DNA of 64,000 nucleotides from Clostridium sp. ZS2-4 (GCF_026719745.1 NZ_JAPPRQ010000135.1:1-64000), one strand, 5' to 3'. Shown: positions 17,511 through 27,947, counted from the first letter of the stretch. Program-made: numbers and translations. Notes: generated from the letters alone by a model not told the origin.

Positions 17511-18704
17511 TTATTTTTCAACTATTTCTTTTGTATCTCTCGCAATCATTAATTCTTCATTTGTTGGTATGATAAAGATTTTAACCTTAGAGTCATCAGC
17601 ACTGATTAATCTTGCTTCTCCTCTAACATTATTTCTTTCTTTATCGATTTTTGCTCCTAAGAATTCTAATTCATTAACTATTTCTTCTCTAGTTTCTATT
17701 CCATTTTCTCCAAGTCCTGCTGTAAATACGATACAATCTACTCCACCCATAACAGCAGTATAAGAGCCTATGTATTGCATTACTTTATACTTAAATACTT
17801 CTAAAGCTAATTGAGCTCTTTTATTACCTTCAGCAGCAGCTCCTTCAATATCTCTAAAGTCACTACTTACTCCTGAAATTCCTAAAACACCTGATTGCTT
17901 ATTCATTATATTATCTACTTCTGATTCTGATATATTTAATTCTTTCATTAAGAATGTAGGTATAGCAGGATCTATATCTCCTGATCTAGTACCCATTGTT
18001 AAACCTGCAAGTGGAGTGAATCCCATACTTGTATCAACACATTTGCCACCTTTAATAGCAGCTAAACTAGCACCATTACCTAAATGACAAGTAATAATTC
18101 TTAAGTCTTCAATATTTTTTCCCATCATTTCAGCTGCAACTGAAGAAACATATTTATGAGATGTTCCATGGAAACCATATCTTCTTACTCCATGCTTCTC
18201 ATACAATTCATATGGAAGAGAATACATATAAGCTTTTTCTGGCATTGTTTGGTGGAAAGCTGTGTCAAATACACCAACCATAGGAGTATTTGGCATTAAT
18301 TCTTTACATGCATTAATTCCAATTATATTTGGTGGGTTATGAAGTGGTGCAAGTTTTACACACTCTTCTAAAGTCTTCATAACATCTTCATCTATAAGTA
18401 CAGAACCTGCATATTTTTCACCGCCGTGAACAACTCTATGTCCTACAGCAAATATTTCTGACATATTTTTTATAACGCCTTCTTTTTCATCAACTAAAGC
18501 TCCTAAAACTAATTCAATAGCTTTTTTGTGATCTTCCATAGGTTCTTCAATAATATATTTTTTCCCATCTGCTTTTTGAGTTAATATTGATCCTTCTATT
18601 CCTATTCTTTCAACTAAACCTTGTGCTAAAACTTCTTCTGTAGTCATATCGATAAGTTGGTATTTTAAAGATGAACTTCCACAATTTATTACTAATATTT
18701 TCAT
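17511..18704 (-). CDS. ackA: Acetate kinase
   Basis: Converts acetyl phosphate and ADP to acetate and ATP, a main ATP-yielding step in clostridial fermentation. The signatures [17 protein letters not shown] and (about residue 200) [11 protein letters not shown] are present, with VHGGEKY between. ATG 18704 follows GGAGG (397 aa); the five upstream residues are not used. It lies 91 bases after pta and is probably co-transcribed with it. Confidence 0.98.
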   Translation of the reverse strand: MKILVINCGSSSLKYQLIDMTTEEVLAQGLVERIGIEGSILTQKADGKKYIIEEPMEDHKKAIELVLGALVDEKEGVIKNMSEIFAVGHRVVHGGEKYAGSVLIDEDVMKTLEECVKLAPLHNPPNIIGINACKELMPNTPMVGVFDTAFHQTMPEKAYMYSLPYELYEKHGVRRYGFHGTSHKYVSSVAAEMMGKNIEDLRIITCHLGNGASLAAIKGGKCVDTSMGFTPLAGLTMGTRSGDIDPAIPTFLMKELNISESEVDNIMNKQSGVLGISGVSSDFRDIEGAAAEGNKRAQLALEVFKYKVMQYIGSYTAVMGGVDCIVFTAGLGENGIETREEIVNELEFLGAKIDKERNNVRGEARLISADDSKVKIFIIPTNEELMIARDTKEIVEK

Positions 18705-18795
18705 GAATTTCTCCTCCATTTACATTTATTTAGACTATTTAAACGTTTTTATAATTGCAACATTTGAAAATACAGATTATTTATATGCTATATAT

Positions 18796-19797
18796 CTATA
18801 TTCCTCTCTGAGCTTGAACCGCAGTAATAGCTACAACATTTACTATATCAGTTGCACTACATCCTCTTGATAAATCGTTTATTGGTTTTGCAAATCCTTG
18901 GCAAATAGGCCCTATAGCTTCAGCCTTAGCAAATCTTTCAACTAATTTGTACCCTATATTTCCAGTTTGTAAGTCTGGGAAAACAAGCACATTAGCCTTT
19001 CCAGCTACAAGACTGTTTGGAGCTTTTAATGCAGCAACAGTTGGATCTATTGAAGCATCTAACTGCATTTCTCCGTCTATTTTTAAGTCTGGTCTGAACT
19101 TTTTAGCTATTTCAGTACCTTTTCTAACCTTATCAACAAGTTCATGATCAGCACTCCCCATAGTTGAGAATGATAACATTGCAACTTTTGGATCCATATC
19201 ACATAATCTTTTAGCAGTATCTGCAGTAGTTACCGCAATTGAAGCTAATTGATCTGCTGTTGGATTAGGATTTACAGCACAATCAGCAAAAATCAACAAG
19301 CCATTCTCACCATATTCACAATTTGGTACCATCATAACAAAGAATCCAGAAACTATTGAAGAACCTGGTGCTGTTTTTATTATTTGTAATCCTGGTCTTA
19401 ATAAATCTCCAGTAGTATGTATAGCACCTGAAACCATTCCTTCAACATCATCCATATGAAGCATCATAGTTCCAAAATACAAAGGATCTTTTACAACTTT
19501 TAAAGCTTTTTCAAAAGTCATGCCCTTATTTTTTCTCATTCTATATAATTCATCAGCATATACCTCAAGCTTATCAGACATCTCTGGATTGATTATTTCA
19601 ACTCCTTCAATATTTGATCCTAACTGCTTAGCTTTACTTCTTATTATACTTTCATTGCCTACTAAAATTAATTTAGCTAATGAATTTTCATTAATTTCCC
19701 CTGCCGCAATAAGAGTTCTTTCTTCCTCCCCTTCTGGAAGCACTATAGTTTTCAAATCTGATTGTGCAAGTTCCCACATCTTTTTAATAAATCCCAT
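18796..19797 (-). CDS. pta: Phosphate acetyltransferase
   Basis: Converts acetyl-CoA and phosphate to acetyl phosphate for AckA. A 333-residue short-form Pta with no extra N-terminal domain. Blocks VSGAIHTTGDLLRPGLQI, FADCAVNPNPTADQLA and the C-terminal RGCSATDIVNVVAITAVQAQ fit the family. ATG 19797 follows AAAGGAG. First gene of pta-ackA, with a promoter and an unusual direct repeat upstream. Confidence 0.97.
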   Translation of the reverse strand: MGFIKKMWELAQSDLKTIVLPEGEEERTLIAAGEINENSLAKLILVGNESIIRSKAKQLGSNIEGVEIINPEMSDKLEVYADELYRMRKNKGMTFEKALKVVKDPLYFGTMMLHMDDVEGMVSGAIHTTGDLLRPGLQIIKTAPGSSIVSGFFVMMVPNCEYGENGLLIFADCAVNPNPTADQLASIAVTTADTAKRLCDMDPKVAMLSFSTMGSADHELVDKVRKGTEIAKKFRPDLKIDGEMQLDASIDPTVAALKAPNSLVAGKANVLVFPDLQTGNIGYKLVERFAKAEAIGPICQGFAKPINDLSRGCSATDIVNVVAITAVQAQRGI

Positions 19798-19859
19798 GTT
19801 AAATTCTCCTTTCAATTTATCTAACAATAATGTATACTGTATAACATATTCTATAATAT

Positions 19860-19889
19860 ACTATACACCTTTTCTTATGTATTTTTCAA
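19860..19889 (-). promoter_or_regulatory. Sigma-A promoter of pta-ackA
   Basis: TTGAAA (19889-19884), an 18-base spacer and TATAGT (19865-19860), giving a leader of about 55 bases before pta. Confidence 0.6.
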
Positions 19890-19903
19890 CAAAAAAAACA
19901 ATA

Positions 19904-19941
19904 TTTTTTATCTGTATTATTATTTTTTTTTATCTGTATTA
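19904..19941 (-). repeat. Paired 16-bp direct repeat upstream of the pta promoter
   Basis: TTTTTTATCTGTATTA on plus occurs at 19904-19919 and again at 19926-19941. The start-to-start distance is 22 bp, two helical turns. The nearer copy is about 15 bases upstream of the pta -35. The placement suits an activator site for pta-ackA, or a regulator of divergent tmcAL. No protein is identified. Confidence 0.5.
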
Positions 19942-20062
19942 AATTTTGTACTATATAATATATCCTTATTATGTAACATTTATTTATAATTTATAACTTG
20001 TTTTCATATACTATTTTTATATTTACATTACTGTATTATACTTATTTACAGGTGGTGATTCA

Positions 20063-21268
20063 ATGAATCTTACTGGAATAATAACCGAATATAATCCTTT
20101 GCATAATGGCCATTTATATCATATAAAAGAATCTAAAAAACAAACAAATTGTGATGGACTTATTTGTGTAATGAGTGGAAATTTTGTACAAAGGGGTACT
20201 CCTTCTTTAATTGACAAATGGAGTAGAGCTGAAACAGCCTTAAAAAACGGTATTGATCTTGTTATAGAACTTCCTGCCATATACAGTTTATCCTCGGCAG
20301 AATTTTTTGCCTTTGGAGCTGTTAGCTTATTGAATAATTTAGGAATTGTAAATAACCTATGCTTTGGCAGCGAAAGCGGAGATATTAATCTTATAAAACA
20401 AATAGCAGACATCCTTATAAAGGAACCTGAAAATTTCAAATTACAATTGAAGTCATATTTAGATAAAGGTCTTTCTTACCCTGTTGCTCGCAGCAAAGCT
20501 CTTAGTAGTTTCTTTGAAAATAATTCTTCTATAACAGATGTTCTATTTTCATCAAATAATATATTAGGAATTGAATACTGTAAAAGTTTGATAAAATTAA
20601 ATAGTGATATAAAGCCTTATACAATTCAAAGAGAAGGTTCTGCTTACAATAGCATAAATATTGAGAAAAAATTTTGCAGTGCTACATCAATCAGAAAACA
20701 TTTAAAGGAAAAAGACAATAGCATTGATCTTTTGATAGAAAAAGTACCCATTAATTCCTTTAATGTAATAAAAAATATGTATAATAAAAATTCATTGACT
20801 TTTGAAGATTCAATATTAAGCTTTTTGAAATTCAAGATATTTACATATGAAAACAAACTTGAAAATCTTCCTGATGTTTCAGAAGGCCTGCATAACAAAA
20901 TTTATAAAGCATTAAACCAATCCAATACCTATGAAGAATTAATATCCAAAATAAAAAGCAAAAGGTACACAGAAACGCGCATAAATAGAATTCTATGTCA
21001 ATACTTTGTTGGCTTTGACAATTATAATACTAAGCTTTTAAGAACTTTGTCTTGTCCTTATGCTAGAGTTTTAGGTTTCAATAAGCGAGGTAGAGAAATT
21101 TTAAAAGAATTAAAAAGCACTTCTTTAATACCTATATATATTAAATTACCTAAAGATTTAAGTAATTCATTAGAATTAGATATACTAGCTACTAAAGCAT
21201 ATAGTCTAATAAATAAATCAGTATCTCCTAATTCTGATTATTTAATTAGTCCTATTACATTATTTTAA
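20063..21268 (+). CDS. tmcAL: tRNA(Met) cytidine acetate ligase TmcAL
   Basis: TmcAL (formerly YlbM) uses ATP and acetate to acetylate the wobble C34 of elongator tRNA(Met). The nucleotidyltransferase motif NPLHNGHLYH is near residue 11, with MSGNFVQRGTP following and a C-terminal helical domain. 401 residues, typical. GGTGGTG precedes the ATG. It uses acetate directly, which is notable beside pta-ackA. It is followed 82 bases later by ylbJ, as in Bacillus. Confidence 0.94.
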   Translation: MNLTGIITEYNPLHNGHLYHIKESKKQTNCDGLICVMSGNFVQRGTPSLIDKWSRAETALKNGIDLVIELPAIYSLSSAEFFAFGAVSLLNNLGIVNNLCFGSESGDINLIKQIADILIKEPENFKLQLKSYLDKGLSYPVARSKALSSFFENNSSITDVLFSSNNILGIEYCKSLIKLNSDIKPYTIQREGSAYNSINIEKKFCSATSIRKHLKEKDNSIDLLIEKVPINSFNVIKNMYNKNSLTFEDSILSFLKFKIFTYENKLENLPDVSEGLHNKIYKALNQSNTYEELISKIKSKRYTETRINRILCQYFVGFDNYNTKLLRTLSCPYARVLGFNKRGREILKELKSTSLIPIYIKLPKDLSNSLELDILATKAYSLINKSVSPNSDYLISPITLF

Positions 21269-21350
21269 TAGTAATATTATTTATCCCTCTTGAAATATAT
21301 TTATATTAGTCCAATTATCACTAATCAATATATTTTAAGGGGATTTTTTC

Positions 21351-22550
21351 ATGAAAATATTTCTTTTATTTTTAATATTCACAATTGTATTTATGATTTT
21401 CAAGTTATTTAATACAATTTCAAGTAACTTCTATAAAAGCATTTTTTCTACTTTTATCTGCAGTATACTTATTATTTACATAATATTTAATCCTGAACTT
21501 TGTTTAAAATCAGCATTAGATGGTTCAAAATTATTCATTAAATCTGTCTTTGTATCTTTATTCCCTTTTTTAGTATTAATCAATATAATGATATCTTATA
21601 ACGCAGTAAACATTTACTCAAAATGTTTTGGTAATATTCTATGTAAACCATTAAGATTACCCCAAAACTGTTCTCTTGTTCTAATCATAAGTATATTATG
21701 TGGCTATCCCTTAGGCGCAAAATATGCGTGCGATTTATACGAAAAAAATTTAATAGATTTTAAGACTTGCGAGAGACTTATAAGTATTGCTTCCAATCCA
21801 AGTCCTTTGTTTGTAATAGGTTCTGTTGGAACTTATATGTTAAATAATCATTCTTTAGGCTTTATACTTCTAATATCATGCTATTTATCCTGTTTTATTA
21901 TAGGAATTATTTTACCGGCATCTCACAATAATCCTTCTTCAAAACACATTGCAATTGATTATGTTTGTGAAAATAGAAATATAGGTGATGTATTAAATAA
22001 AAGCATAAACAATGCACTTAAAACTTCAATTTCAATAGGTGGATTTGTTATATTTTTCTCTGTTATCACCACAATAGTAAAAAACAATATCTTATTTGAT
22101 ATTGTTTTCACAAAACTTTCTGATATTCTAAGTATATCTCAAAAATCTTTGGAAGGTTTTTTACTTGGTCTACTTGAAATGACCAATGGATGCAACTTAG
22201 TATCCTCCAGTAATGACTTTAGTATTTTATTTAAGATTATGCTTCTAAGCTTCCTCTTGGGTTTTAGTGGTCTATCAATAATTAGCCAAGTATATTCTAT
22301 TATTTATAAATTCAAATTTTCAATAAACAAATATATAAAACTAAAGTTCATTCAAGGAATAATATCCAGCATATTAACTTTACTACTTTATAAAATAGAT
22401 ATAATTTACTTGTCAAGTTCGGTATTTAATATCCCCACAAAAAACATTTCAATGTTTAACTTGAACAATATATTTATATTTTCCTTACTAGTATTAATAA
22501 CTCCATTTGCTATAACAAAATTTCACAAGCTACTTCACCGTATCTCTTAA
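21351..22550 (+). CDS. ylbJ: Sporulation integral membrane protein YlbJ
   Basis: A 399-residue polytopic membrane protein with about 8-10 hydrophobic segments and the conserved CGYPLGAKYACDLYE loop near residue 117. YlbJ belongs to the nucleoside-recognition (Gate) domain group and is needed for heat-resistant spores in Bacillus. Transport of a small molecule is suspected but not shown. Its last 21 bases overlap the 3' end of the convergent coiled-coil gene; I see no terminator between them. Confidence 0.9.
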   Translation: MKIFLLFLIFTIVFMIFKLFNTISSNFYKSIFSTFICSILIIYIIFNPELCLKSALDGSKLFIKSVFVSLFPFLVLINIMISYNAVNIYSKCFGNILCKPLRLPQNCSLVLIISILCGYPLGAKYACDLYEKNLIDFKTCERLISIASNPSPLFVIGSVGTYMLNNHSLGFILLISCYLSCFIIGIILPASHNNPSSKHIAIDYVCENRNIGDVLNKSINNALKTSISIGGFVIFFSVITTIVKNNILFDIVFTKLSDILSISQKSLEGFLLGLLEMTNGCNLVSSSNDFSILFKIMLLSFLLGFSGLSIISQVYSIIYKFKFSINKYIKLKFIQGIISSILTLLLYKIDIIYLSSSVFNIPTKNISMFNLNNIFIFSLLVLITPFAITKFHKLLHRIS

Positions 22551-23057
22551 TTCTTTAATATTTTGTCTAATAGTATTAGTTGTATTAGTAATATTAGATT
22601 CCATAGATTTTAAATACTCTTCTGTTTGGTTTTTGACACTTAAAAGAGTTTTCTTGCCCATATCATTAATTTCTTTTTCTAAACAACATAATATTTCATC
22701 TGCATACTCTTTTGCACCTATTCGAATTAATTTTGCATCCCTTTTAGCTGAAGTTATAATTTCTTCAGCTTTATTTTTTGCTTCTTTCATAACACTATGA
22801 TTTTCAATTTCTTTTTTTAACCTTTGATAACTTTCTTTTTTTACTACTTCTGCTTGTTTATGAGCATCACTTAAAATTCTTTCTTTTTCTTCACATATCC
22901 ACTGAGCTTTTTTAAATTCATCCGGAAGATAGTTTATGATTCGTTCCACAATATCTATTGATTCTTTTTTATTTATCATTGTCTTACCTAAAATAGGTAC
23001 ATTGTGTGATGTTTCAATTATTTCTTGAAGATATTCCAATAATTTCATAACCTCCAT
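22530..23057 (-). CDS. Conserved coiled-coil protein of unknown function
   Basis: A 175-residue Lys/Glu-rich protein that is mostly helical. About residues 45-150 form a likely coiled coil (EEKERILSDAHKQAEVV..AKNKAEEIITSAKRDAKLI), like ATP synthase subunit b or DivIVA-type proteins, with no membrane segment. In my recollection a similar gene sits next to coaD in other clostridia, annotated only as ATPase-like. I do not assign a function. It follows coaD by 13 bases and its 3' end overlaps ylbJ. Confidence 0.8.
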   Translation of the reverse strand: MEVMKLLEYLQEIIETSHNVPILGKTMINKKESIDIVERIINYLPDEFKKAQWICEEKERILSDAHKQAEVVKKESYQRLKKEIENHSVMKEAKNKAEEIITSAKRDAKLIRIGAKEYADEILCCLEKEINDMGKKTLLSVKNQTEEYLKSMESNITNTTNTIRQNIKELRDTVK

Positions 23058-23070
23058 TTAACTCATCACC

Positions 23071-23553
23071 TTATCTTTTACTAATTTTTTCCATAATATT
23101 GGGTATAATTTCATCAGGTACTAACTCATCAATACACCCACCAAATCTAAGAATCTGCTTAATAGAAGATGAGCTTACATAAGAGTATTTAGCACTTGTC
23201 ATCATAAACATTGTTTCAATGGTTGGATTCAATTTTTTGTTCATAAGTGCCATTTGTAATTCATATTCAAAATCTGTAACAGCTCTTAATCCTTTAATGA
23301 TTACTTGAGCATCTTTTTCCTTCATATAATCTACCAGAAGGCCATGAAAACTTTCTACTCGTACATTTCCTATATTTTCTGTTGTTTTTTCTATTAATTC
23401 TACTCTTTCTTCTATGTGAAAAAGTCCTTTTTTATCTGGGTTGATTAAAACAGCCACTGTAACTTCATCAAAAATTTTTGAAGCTCTTTTAATTATATCC
23501 AAATGTCCTTTCGTAATAGGATCAAAACTTCCTGGGAAAACTGCTTTTCTCAT
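23071..23553 (-). CDS. coaD: Phosphopantetheine adenylyltransferase
   Basis: The fourth step of CoA synthesis: ATP plus 4'-phosphopantetheine gives dephospho-CoA. [14 protein letters not shown] holds the T/HxGH nucleotide motif near residue 17, and VSSSSIK is the second signature. ATG 23553 follows GGAGGAATAA, whose bases are also the last codons of rsmD, so the two genes are tightly coupled. 160 residues, typical. Confidence 0.97.
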   Translation of the reverse strand: MRKAVFPGSFDPITKGHLDIIKRASKIFDEVTVAVLINPDKKGLFHIEERVELIEKTTENIGNVRVESFHGLLVDYMKEKDAQVIIKGLRAVTDFEYELQMALMNKKLNPTIETMFMMTSAKYSYVSSSSIKQILRFGGCIDELVPDEIIPNIMEKISKR

Positions 23554-23554
23554 G

Positions 23555-24112
23555 TTATTCCTCCTTAAATGCATAAAAACATACAGTTGTATTACCATAT
23601 TTTCTATGGTCAATAAGGATTATGTTATTGTTTCCTTCATAGATTTCCTCCGAAGAATCAATCTTTGTTACTATTAATCCATCTATTTTTAGTAACCCTT
23701 CCTTAGTAACTATATCCACAGCTGGTGGAATCATTTCTTTAGCATAAGGAGGGTCTATAAATATTAAATCGAATACTTTATTCTTTCTTGATACTTCTCT
23801 TAGTGCATCATATGAATCCATATTTAAACATCTGCACACATTCTCAAATTTTAAGTTTTCAACATTTTGTTTTAACCTACTGAATGTAGTTGGATGTTTA
23901 TCTACTAAGTAACATTCGGCTGCACCCCTGCTAGCAGCTTCTAACCCTAAGCTTCCTGTCCCCGCAAATACATCTATTACTATTGAATCTCTAACTTTAT
24001 TTTGAATTATATTAAAAATACTTTCTTTTATCCTATCAAGTGTAGGTCTTGTTTGCATACCATCGGGCGGCAAAATCTTTCTACCTTTTGCACTCCCTGA
24101 AATTATTCTCAT
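23555..24112 (-). CDS. rsmD: 16S rRNA (guanine(966)-N2)-methyltransferase
   Basis: Methylates G966 of 16S rRNA. The N-terminus [16 protein letters not shown] motif [16 protein letters not shown] and catalytic DPPY (about residue 117) are clear. 185 residues. It is upstream of coaD, a widely conserved pair, and has its own promoter. Confidence 0.96.
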   Translation of the reverse strand: MRIISGSAKGRKILPPDGMQTRPTLDRIKESIFNIIQNKVRDSIVIDVFAGTGSLGLEAASRGAAECYLVDKHPTTFSRLKQNVENLKFENVCRCLNMDSYDALREVSRKNKVFDLIFIDPPYAKEMIPPAVDIVTKEGLLKIDGLIVTKIDSSEEIYEGNNNIILIDHRKYGNTTVCFYAFKEE

Positions 24113-24155
24113 GTTTTTCCTCCTTCATTTGCCACTTTTGTGAATCTTATTTCAT

Positions 24156-24184
24156 ATTTTAACATACATCCATTAATTATACAA
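24156..24184 (-). promoter_or_regulatory. Sigma-A promoter of rsmD-coaD
   Basis: TTGTAT (24184-24179), a 17-base spacer and TAAAAT (24161-24156), about 44 bases upstream of the rsmD start and just beyond the recG stop. Confidence 0.55.
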
Positions 24185-24204
24185 AAACATTTTATAACTT
24201 TACT

Positions 24205-26229
24205 TTAGTTAAAGCAAATATATTTATAAGTTTGTTCAAGCTTACTTAAAATTTGATTTTTAAGTAACATATCTTGTTTTAAATTACTATTAGCTATGCA
24301 CTTAGCCTCATTATTTGCAAGTTTAAACAAATGAATATCTTCCAATAAATTAGCTAATAAAAAACTATCTTCTCCATGCTGGCTTACACCAAATATTTCT
24401 CCACTCCCTCTTAATTTCAAATCCTCTTCTGCAATATAAAATCCATCATTACTTTTAGTCATGATTTCCATTCTCTTTTTTGTTGTCTCACTTTTTATAT
24501 CGGCAATCAATATACAATAAGATTTTTTATCGCCTCTCCCAACTCTTCCTCTTAATTGATGTAATTGAGAAAGTCCAAATCTTTCAGCATTCTCAATTAT
24601 CATAAGAGTAGCATTAGGAACATTAACCCCTACTTCTATTACTGTTGTTGATACTAATACTTTAATTTTTCCACTTTTGAATTCATTCATAATTTCTTCC
24701 TTGTCCTTAGAAGCCATTTTTCCATGAAGAATTCCTATTTCTATATCCTTAAAAATCGTTTCCTTTAGTTCTAAATACAATTTTTCTACTGATGATATTT
24801 TAATTTTCTCATTTTCTTCAACCAAAGGGCAAACCACATATACCTGTCTTCCATCTTTAACCTGATTGAAAGCAAAATTATAGACTCTTTTTCTAGTGCC
24901 TTTACCTGTATAATAAGTATCTATTTTTTTTCTACCTGGCGGCAGCTCATCAATACAAGATATATCCAAATCTCCGTACAGAGTTAACGCCAAAGTTCTA
25001 GGAATAGGTGTTGCAGTCATAACTAAAATATCAATCTTATTTTCTTTATTAAATAATTTACTTCTTTGCCTTACACCAAATCTATGCTGCTCATCAGTAA
25101 CAACCATTCCTAGATTTTTGAAAACCACATCTTCTTCCAATAAAGCATGGGTTCCTACTATTATATCTATATTTCCATTCTTTAAGTCTTCTTTTATTCT
25201 TTTTTTATTTTTATTAGTAGTGCTTCCCGATATAAGTTCTATATTTACATCAAAATCTTTCAGTAAATTTTGTGCTTCAATATAATGCTGCACAGCAAGT
25301 ATTTCAGTAGGTGCCATAAGAACTCCTTGATAACCATTTTTGATTACATTAAAAAGAACAATTATAGCAACAATAGTCTTGCCACTGCCAACATCGCCTT
25401 GAACTAATCTGTTCATTGGTACATCTTTTTTTTCATCAATTAATATTTCTCTTATTGCTCTATTCTGTGCCATTGTAAGTTCAAATGGAAGCTTTTCTTT
25501 TAAATCTTTCAGCTCTTTTGCAATTTTGAATGCAATGCCATTAGATTTTTTCATTTTTTTTAACATTAGCAGTTTTAAAGAATATGTAAAAAGTTCTTGA
25601 AATTTCAATCTTTTTTTAGCTTCCTCTAATTCCTTTTTTCCAATTGGCTTATGAATATTCCTTATTGCATTATCCAAAGAGCATAGATTATATTTCTTTA
25701 AACTTTTATCGGGCAAATTTTCTTTAATCTTTATATTATTAAGTATCCAAAGATTAGTTTTAACAAAAAAATTATTATTAAGCTTGCCTTTTAATGAATA
25801 TTTAGGGAGTACCCGTCCCATTTCATCTTGTTTTAATATAGTGGAACCAATTAAAACTTTTTTATTATTTTTCACCTCTACCTTTCCTAATAAAAAATAA
25901 CTTCCATTTATCCTGAAGTTATTCTTTATATAGGGTTGATTAAACCATTTACCTTGAAAATCTGTTTCTCCATCATTAAATATAACAGTAGTAATAACCA
26001 TGTTATTCCTTATCCGTATATCTTTTTTTATTTCCTTAACCTTAGCCTTTATTTTTATCTTTTTATCTTCTTTTACTTCATCTATACTGCTACAGCACTC
26101 ATTTTCTTCGTAATCTCTAGGAAAATATAATATAAAATCTAATATTGTAAATATACCACATTGATTTATCAATTCTTTTGTCTTAGGTCCTATTCCTTTT
26201 AACACACCAATATCATCATTAATATTCAT
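24205..26229 (-). CDS. recG: ATP-dependent DNA helicase RecG
   Basis: RecG remodels stalled forks and branched DNA. An N-terminal wedge/OB region (ECCSSIDEVKEDKKIKIKAKV) precedes Walker A GDVGSGKTIVA (about residue 277), DEQHRFGVRQR (about 376), MTATPIPRTLAL and the C-terminal LRGRVGRG motif. ATG 26229 is nine bases after GGAG; 674 residues, normal. A terminator separates it from the yloV-like gene. Confidence 0.96.
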   Translation of the reverse strand: MNINDDIGVLKGIGPKTKELINQCGIFTILDFILYFPRDYEENECCSSIDEVKEDKKIKIKAKVKEIKKDIRIRNNMVITTVIFNDGETDFQGKWFNQPYIKNNFRINGSYFLLGKVEVKNNKKVLIGSTILKQDEMGRVLPKYSLKGKLNNNFFVKTNLWILNNIKIKENLPDKSLKKYNLCSLDNAIRNIHKPIGKKELEEAKKRLKFQELFTYSLKLLMLKKMKKSNGIAFKIAKELKDLKEKLPFELTMAQNRAIREILIDEKKDVPMNRLVQGDVGSGKTIVAIIVLFNVIKNGYQGVLMAPTEILAVQHYIEAQNLLKDFDVNIELISGSTTNKNKKRIKEDLKNGNIDIIVGTHALLEEDVVFKNLGMVVTDEQHRFGVRQRSKLFNKENKIDILVMTATPIPRTLALTLYGDLDISCIDELPPGRKKIDTYYTGKGTRKRVYNFAFNQVKDGRQVYVVCPLVEENEKIKISSVEKLYLELKETIFKDIEIGILHGKMASKDKEEIMNEFKSGKIKVLVSTTVIEVGVNVPNATLMIIENAERFGLSQLHQLRGRVGRGDKKSYCILIADIKSETTKKRMEIMTKSNDGFYIAEEDLKLRGSGEIFGVSQHGEDSFLLANLLEDIHLFKLANNEAKCIANSNLKQDMLLKNQILSKLEQTYKYICFN

Positions 26230-26249
26230 AATACAATTCTCCATCTTTT

Positions 26250-26281
26250 TTAGTAATAAAAAAAGCCCTTAGGCTTTTTTT
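26250..26281 (-). terminator. Terminator after the yloV-like gene
   Basis: AAAAAAAGCC / GGCTTTTTTT with a 4-base loop; the 5' arm starts immediately after the TAA of the preceding gene. Confidence 0.85.
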
Positions 26282-27947
26282 ATTCAACAGACACTATAAA
26301 GTAGTATAATGGTTGTTCACCACTATAACATTGAATATCTATTTCAGGATACTTTTCTTCTAATTTTACAACAAACTCCTCAACTTTTTCCGTATGACAA
26401 TCTTTACCATAAAAAATTGTAACAAGTTCACTTTCTTCCATTATCATATTAGAAATAACAATATCACACACTTCAAAAATATCTTTTCCAACTTCACTTA
26501 TTTTTCCTTCAACTAACCCTAAAATGTTTCCTTCTTTTATACCTTTTCCATCTATTTCAGTATCACGCACAGCATAAGTTACTGAACCAGTACGAACACT
26601 TTCAATTACGGACTTCATTGCATCAATATTTTCATTTATAGTACTATCAGGATTAAATACAGTTACTGCTGTTATCCCTTGTGGAATCGTCTTTGTAGGT
26701 ATAACAATTACATTTTTTTCTGAAATTTCCGCTGCCTGCTCAGCAGCCATAATAATATTTTTATTATTAGGTAATACGAATATGTTCTTTGCATTAATCT
26801 TATTTATACATTCTATTATATCCTGAGTGCTAGGATTCATAGTTTGACCGCCTTCAATGATCCAATCAACTCCAAGGTCCTTAAAAATATTTTTTAGACC
26901 ATTTCCCATTGTTACAGAAACAAATCCATATTCTACTTCTTCTATCACTTCATTGTCGTAATCTTCAGAATCAGTATCTTCTTCAGTTGTTGCATATTCT
27001 AATTCAAGAATTTTTCTATGTTCTTCTCTCATATTATCAATTTTAATTTTAGATAATTCACCTAATTTTCCTGCTTCAGACAATACAAATCCAGGATCAT
27101 TTGTGTGAATATGAACCTTTATTATATCATCAACACCAATAACAATCATAGAATCTCCTACAGACTCAAATCTTCTTTTTAAACCTAAAGATTTTTCTGC
27201 TGCTTCATTAGTATGTATAAAAAACTCTGTGCAATATCCAAATTTAATATCTTCAACTTGTATGCTTGCTTGAGCAGGTCTATTTATATTATCTTTATTA
27301 CTTATAACTTTAACGTCATCCATTCTGGCCTCAATATTCCTGTTTAAAGCTTCATACATTCCTTCTAAAATAATTAATAATCCCATGCCTCCTGCATCAA
27401 CAACTTTTGCTTCTTTTAGCGCTGGTAGCATATCCGGTGTTTTATCAAGAACACTTTTACTAAATTCACATACTTTATTTAGCATTTTTACAATATCGCT
27501 TTCATTTGCATTGGCAGCACTTTCTGACGCTGCTTTGATTATAGTTAAAATTGTTCCCTCTGTTGGACGCATAACTGCTTTGTAAGCATATTTTGAGCCT
27601 TCTTGTATACTATTTGCAAAAGTTACTGCATCAACTTCACATTTGCCATCTAACCCTTTAGCAATACCTCTTAAAATTTGAGAAAGTATAACTCCCGAAT
27701 TACCTCTAGCTCCCATTAACGCTCCTCTAGCAATTTTTTGGGTTGCTTCTGAAATAGAATTATTATCTAGTTTTTCAATCTCAGCTACTGCACTTCTAAA
27801 GGTCATTGACATATTTGTTCCTGTATCACCATCTGGAACAGGAAATACATTCAGAGAATTTACAAACTCTTTTTTGTTTTCAAGGTTATTTGATGCATTT
27901 ATCATCATATTTCGCAAATCGTATCCATCTATCTTAAAATGTTCCAA
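26280..27947 (-). CDS. DAK2-domain kinase-like protein (YloV/FakA family)
   Basis: A 555-residue protein with an N-terminal DAK2 domain (PDGDTGTNMS, about residues 37-46, the ATP/Mg site; GARGNSGVILSQ near 80) and a C-terminal FakA-like region. Homologous FakA phosphorylates fatty acids bound by FakB/DegV proteins. That activity is inferred here; no FakB lies in the window. It follows the Asp23 gene by 13 bases, the conserved yloU-yloV pair. Confidence 0.9.
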   Translation of the reverse strand: MEHFKIDGYDLRNMMINASNNLENKKEFVNSLNVFPVPDGDTGTNMSMTFRSAVAEIEKLDNNSISEATQKIARGALMGARGNSGVILSQILRGIAKGLDGKCEVDAVTFANSIQEGSKYAYKAVMRPTEGTILTIIKAASESAANANESDIVKMLNKVCEFSKSVLDKTPDMLPALKEAKVVDAGGMGLLIILEGMYEALNRNIEARMDDVKVISNKDNINRPAQASIQVEDIKFGYCTEFFIHTNEAAEKSLGLKRRFESVGDSMIVIGVDDIIKVHIHTNDPGFVLSEAGKLGELSKIKIDNMREEHRKILELEYATTEEDTDSEDYDNEVIEEVEYGFVSVTMGNGLKNIFKDLGVDWIIEGGQTMNPSTQDIIECINKINAKNIFVLPNNKNIIMAAEQAAEISEKNVIVIPTKTIPQGITAVTVFNPDSTINENIDAMKSVIESVRTGSVTYAVRDTEIDGKGIKEGNILGLVEGKISEVGKDIFEVCDIVISNMIMEESELVTIFYGKDCHTEKVEEFVVKLEEKYPEIDIQCYSGEQPLYYFIVSVE

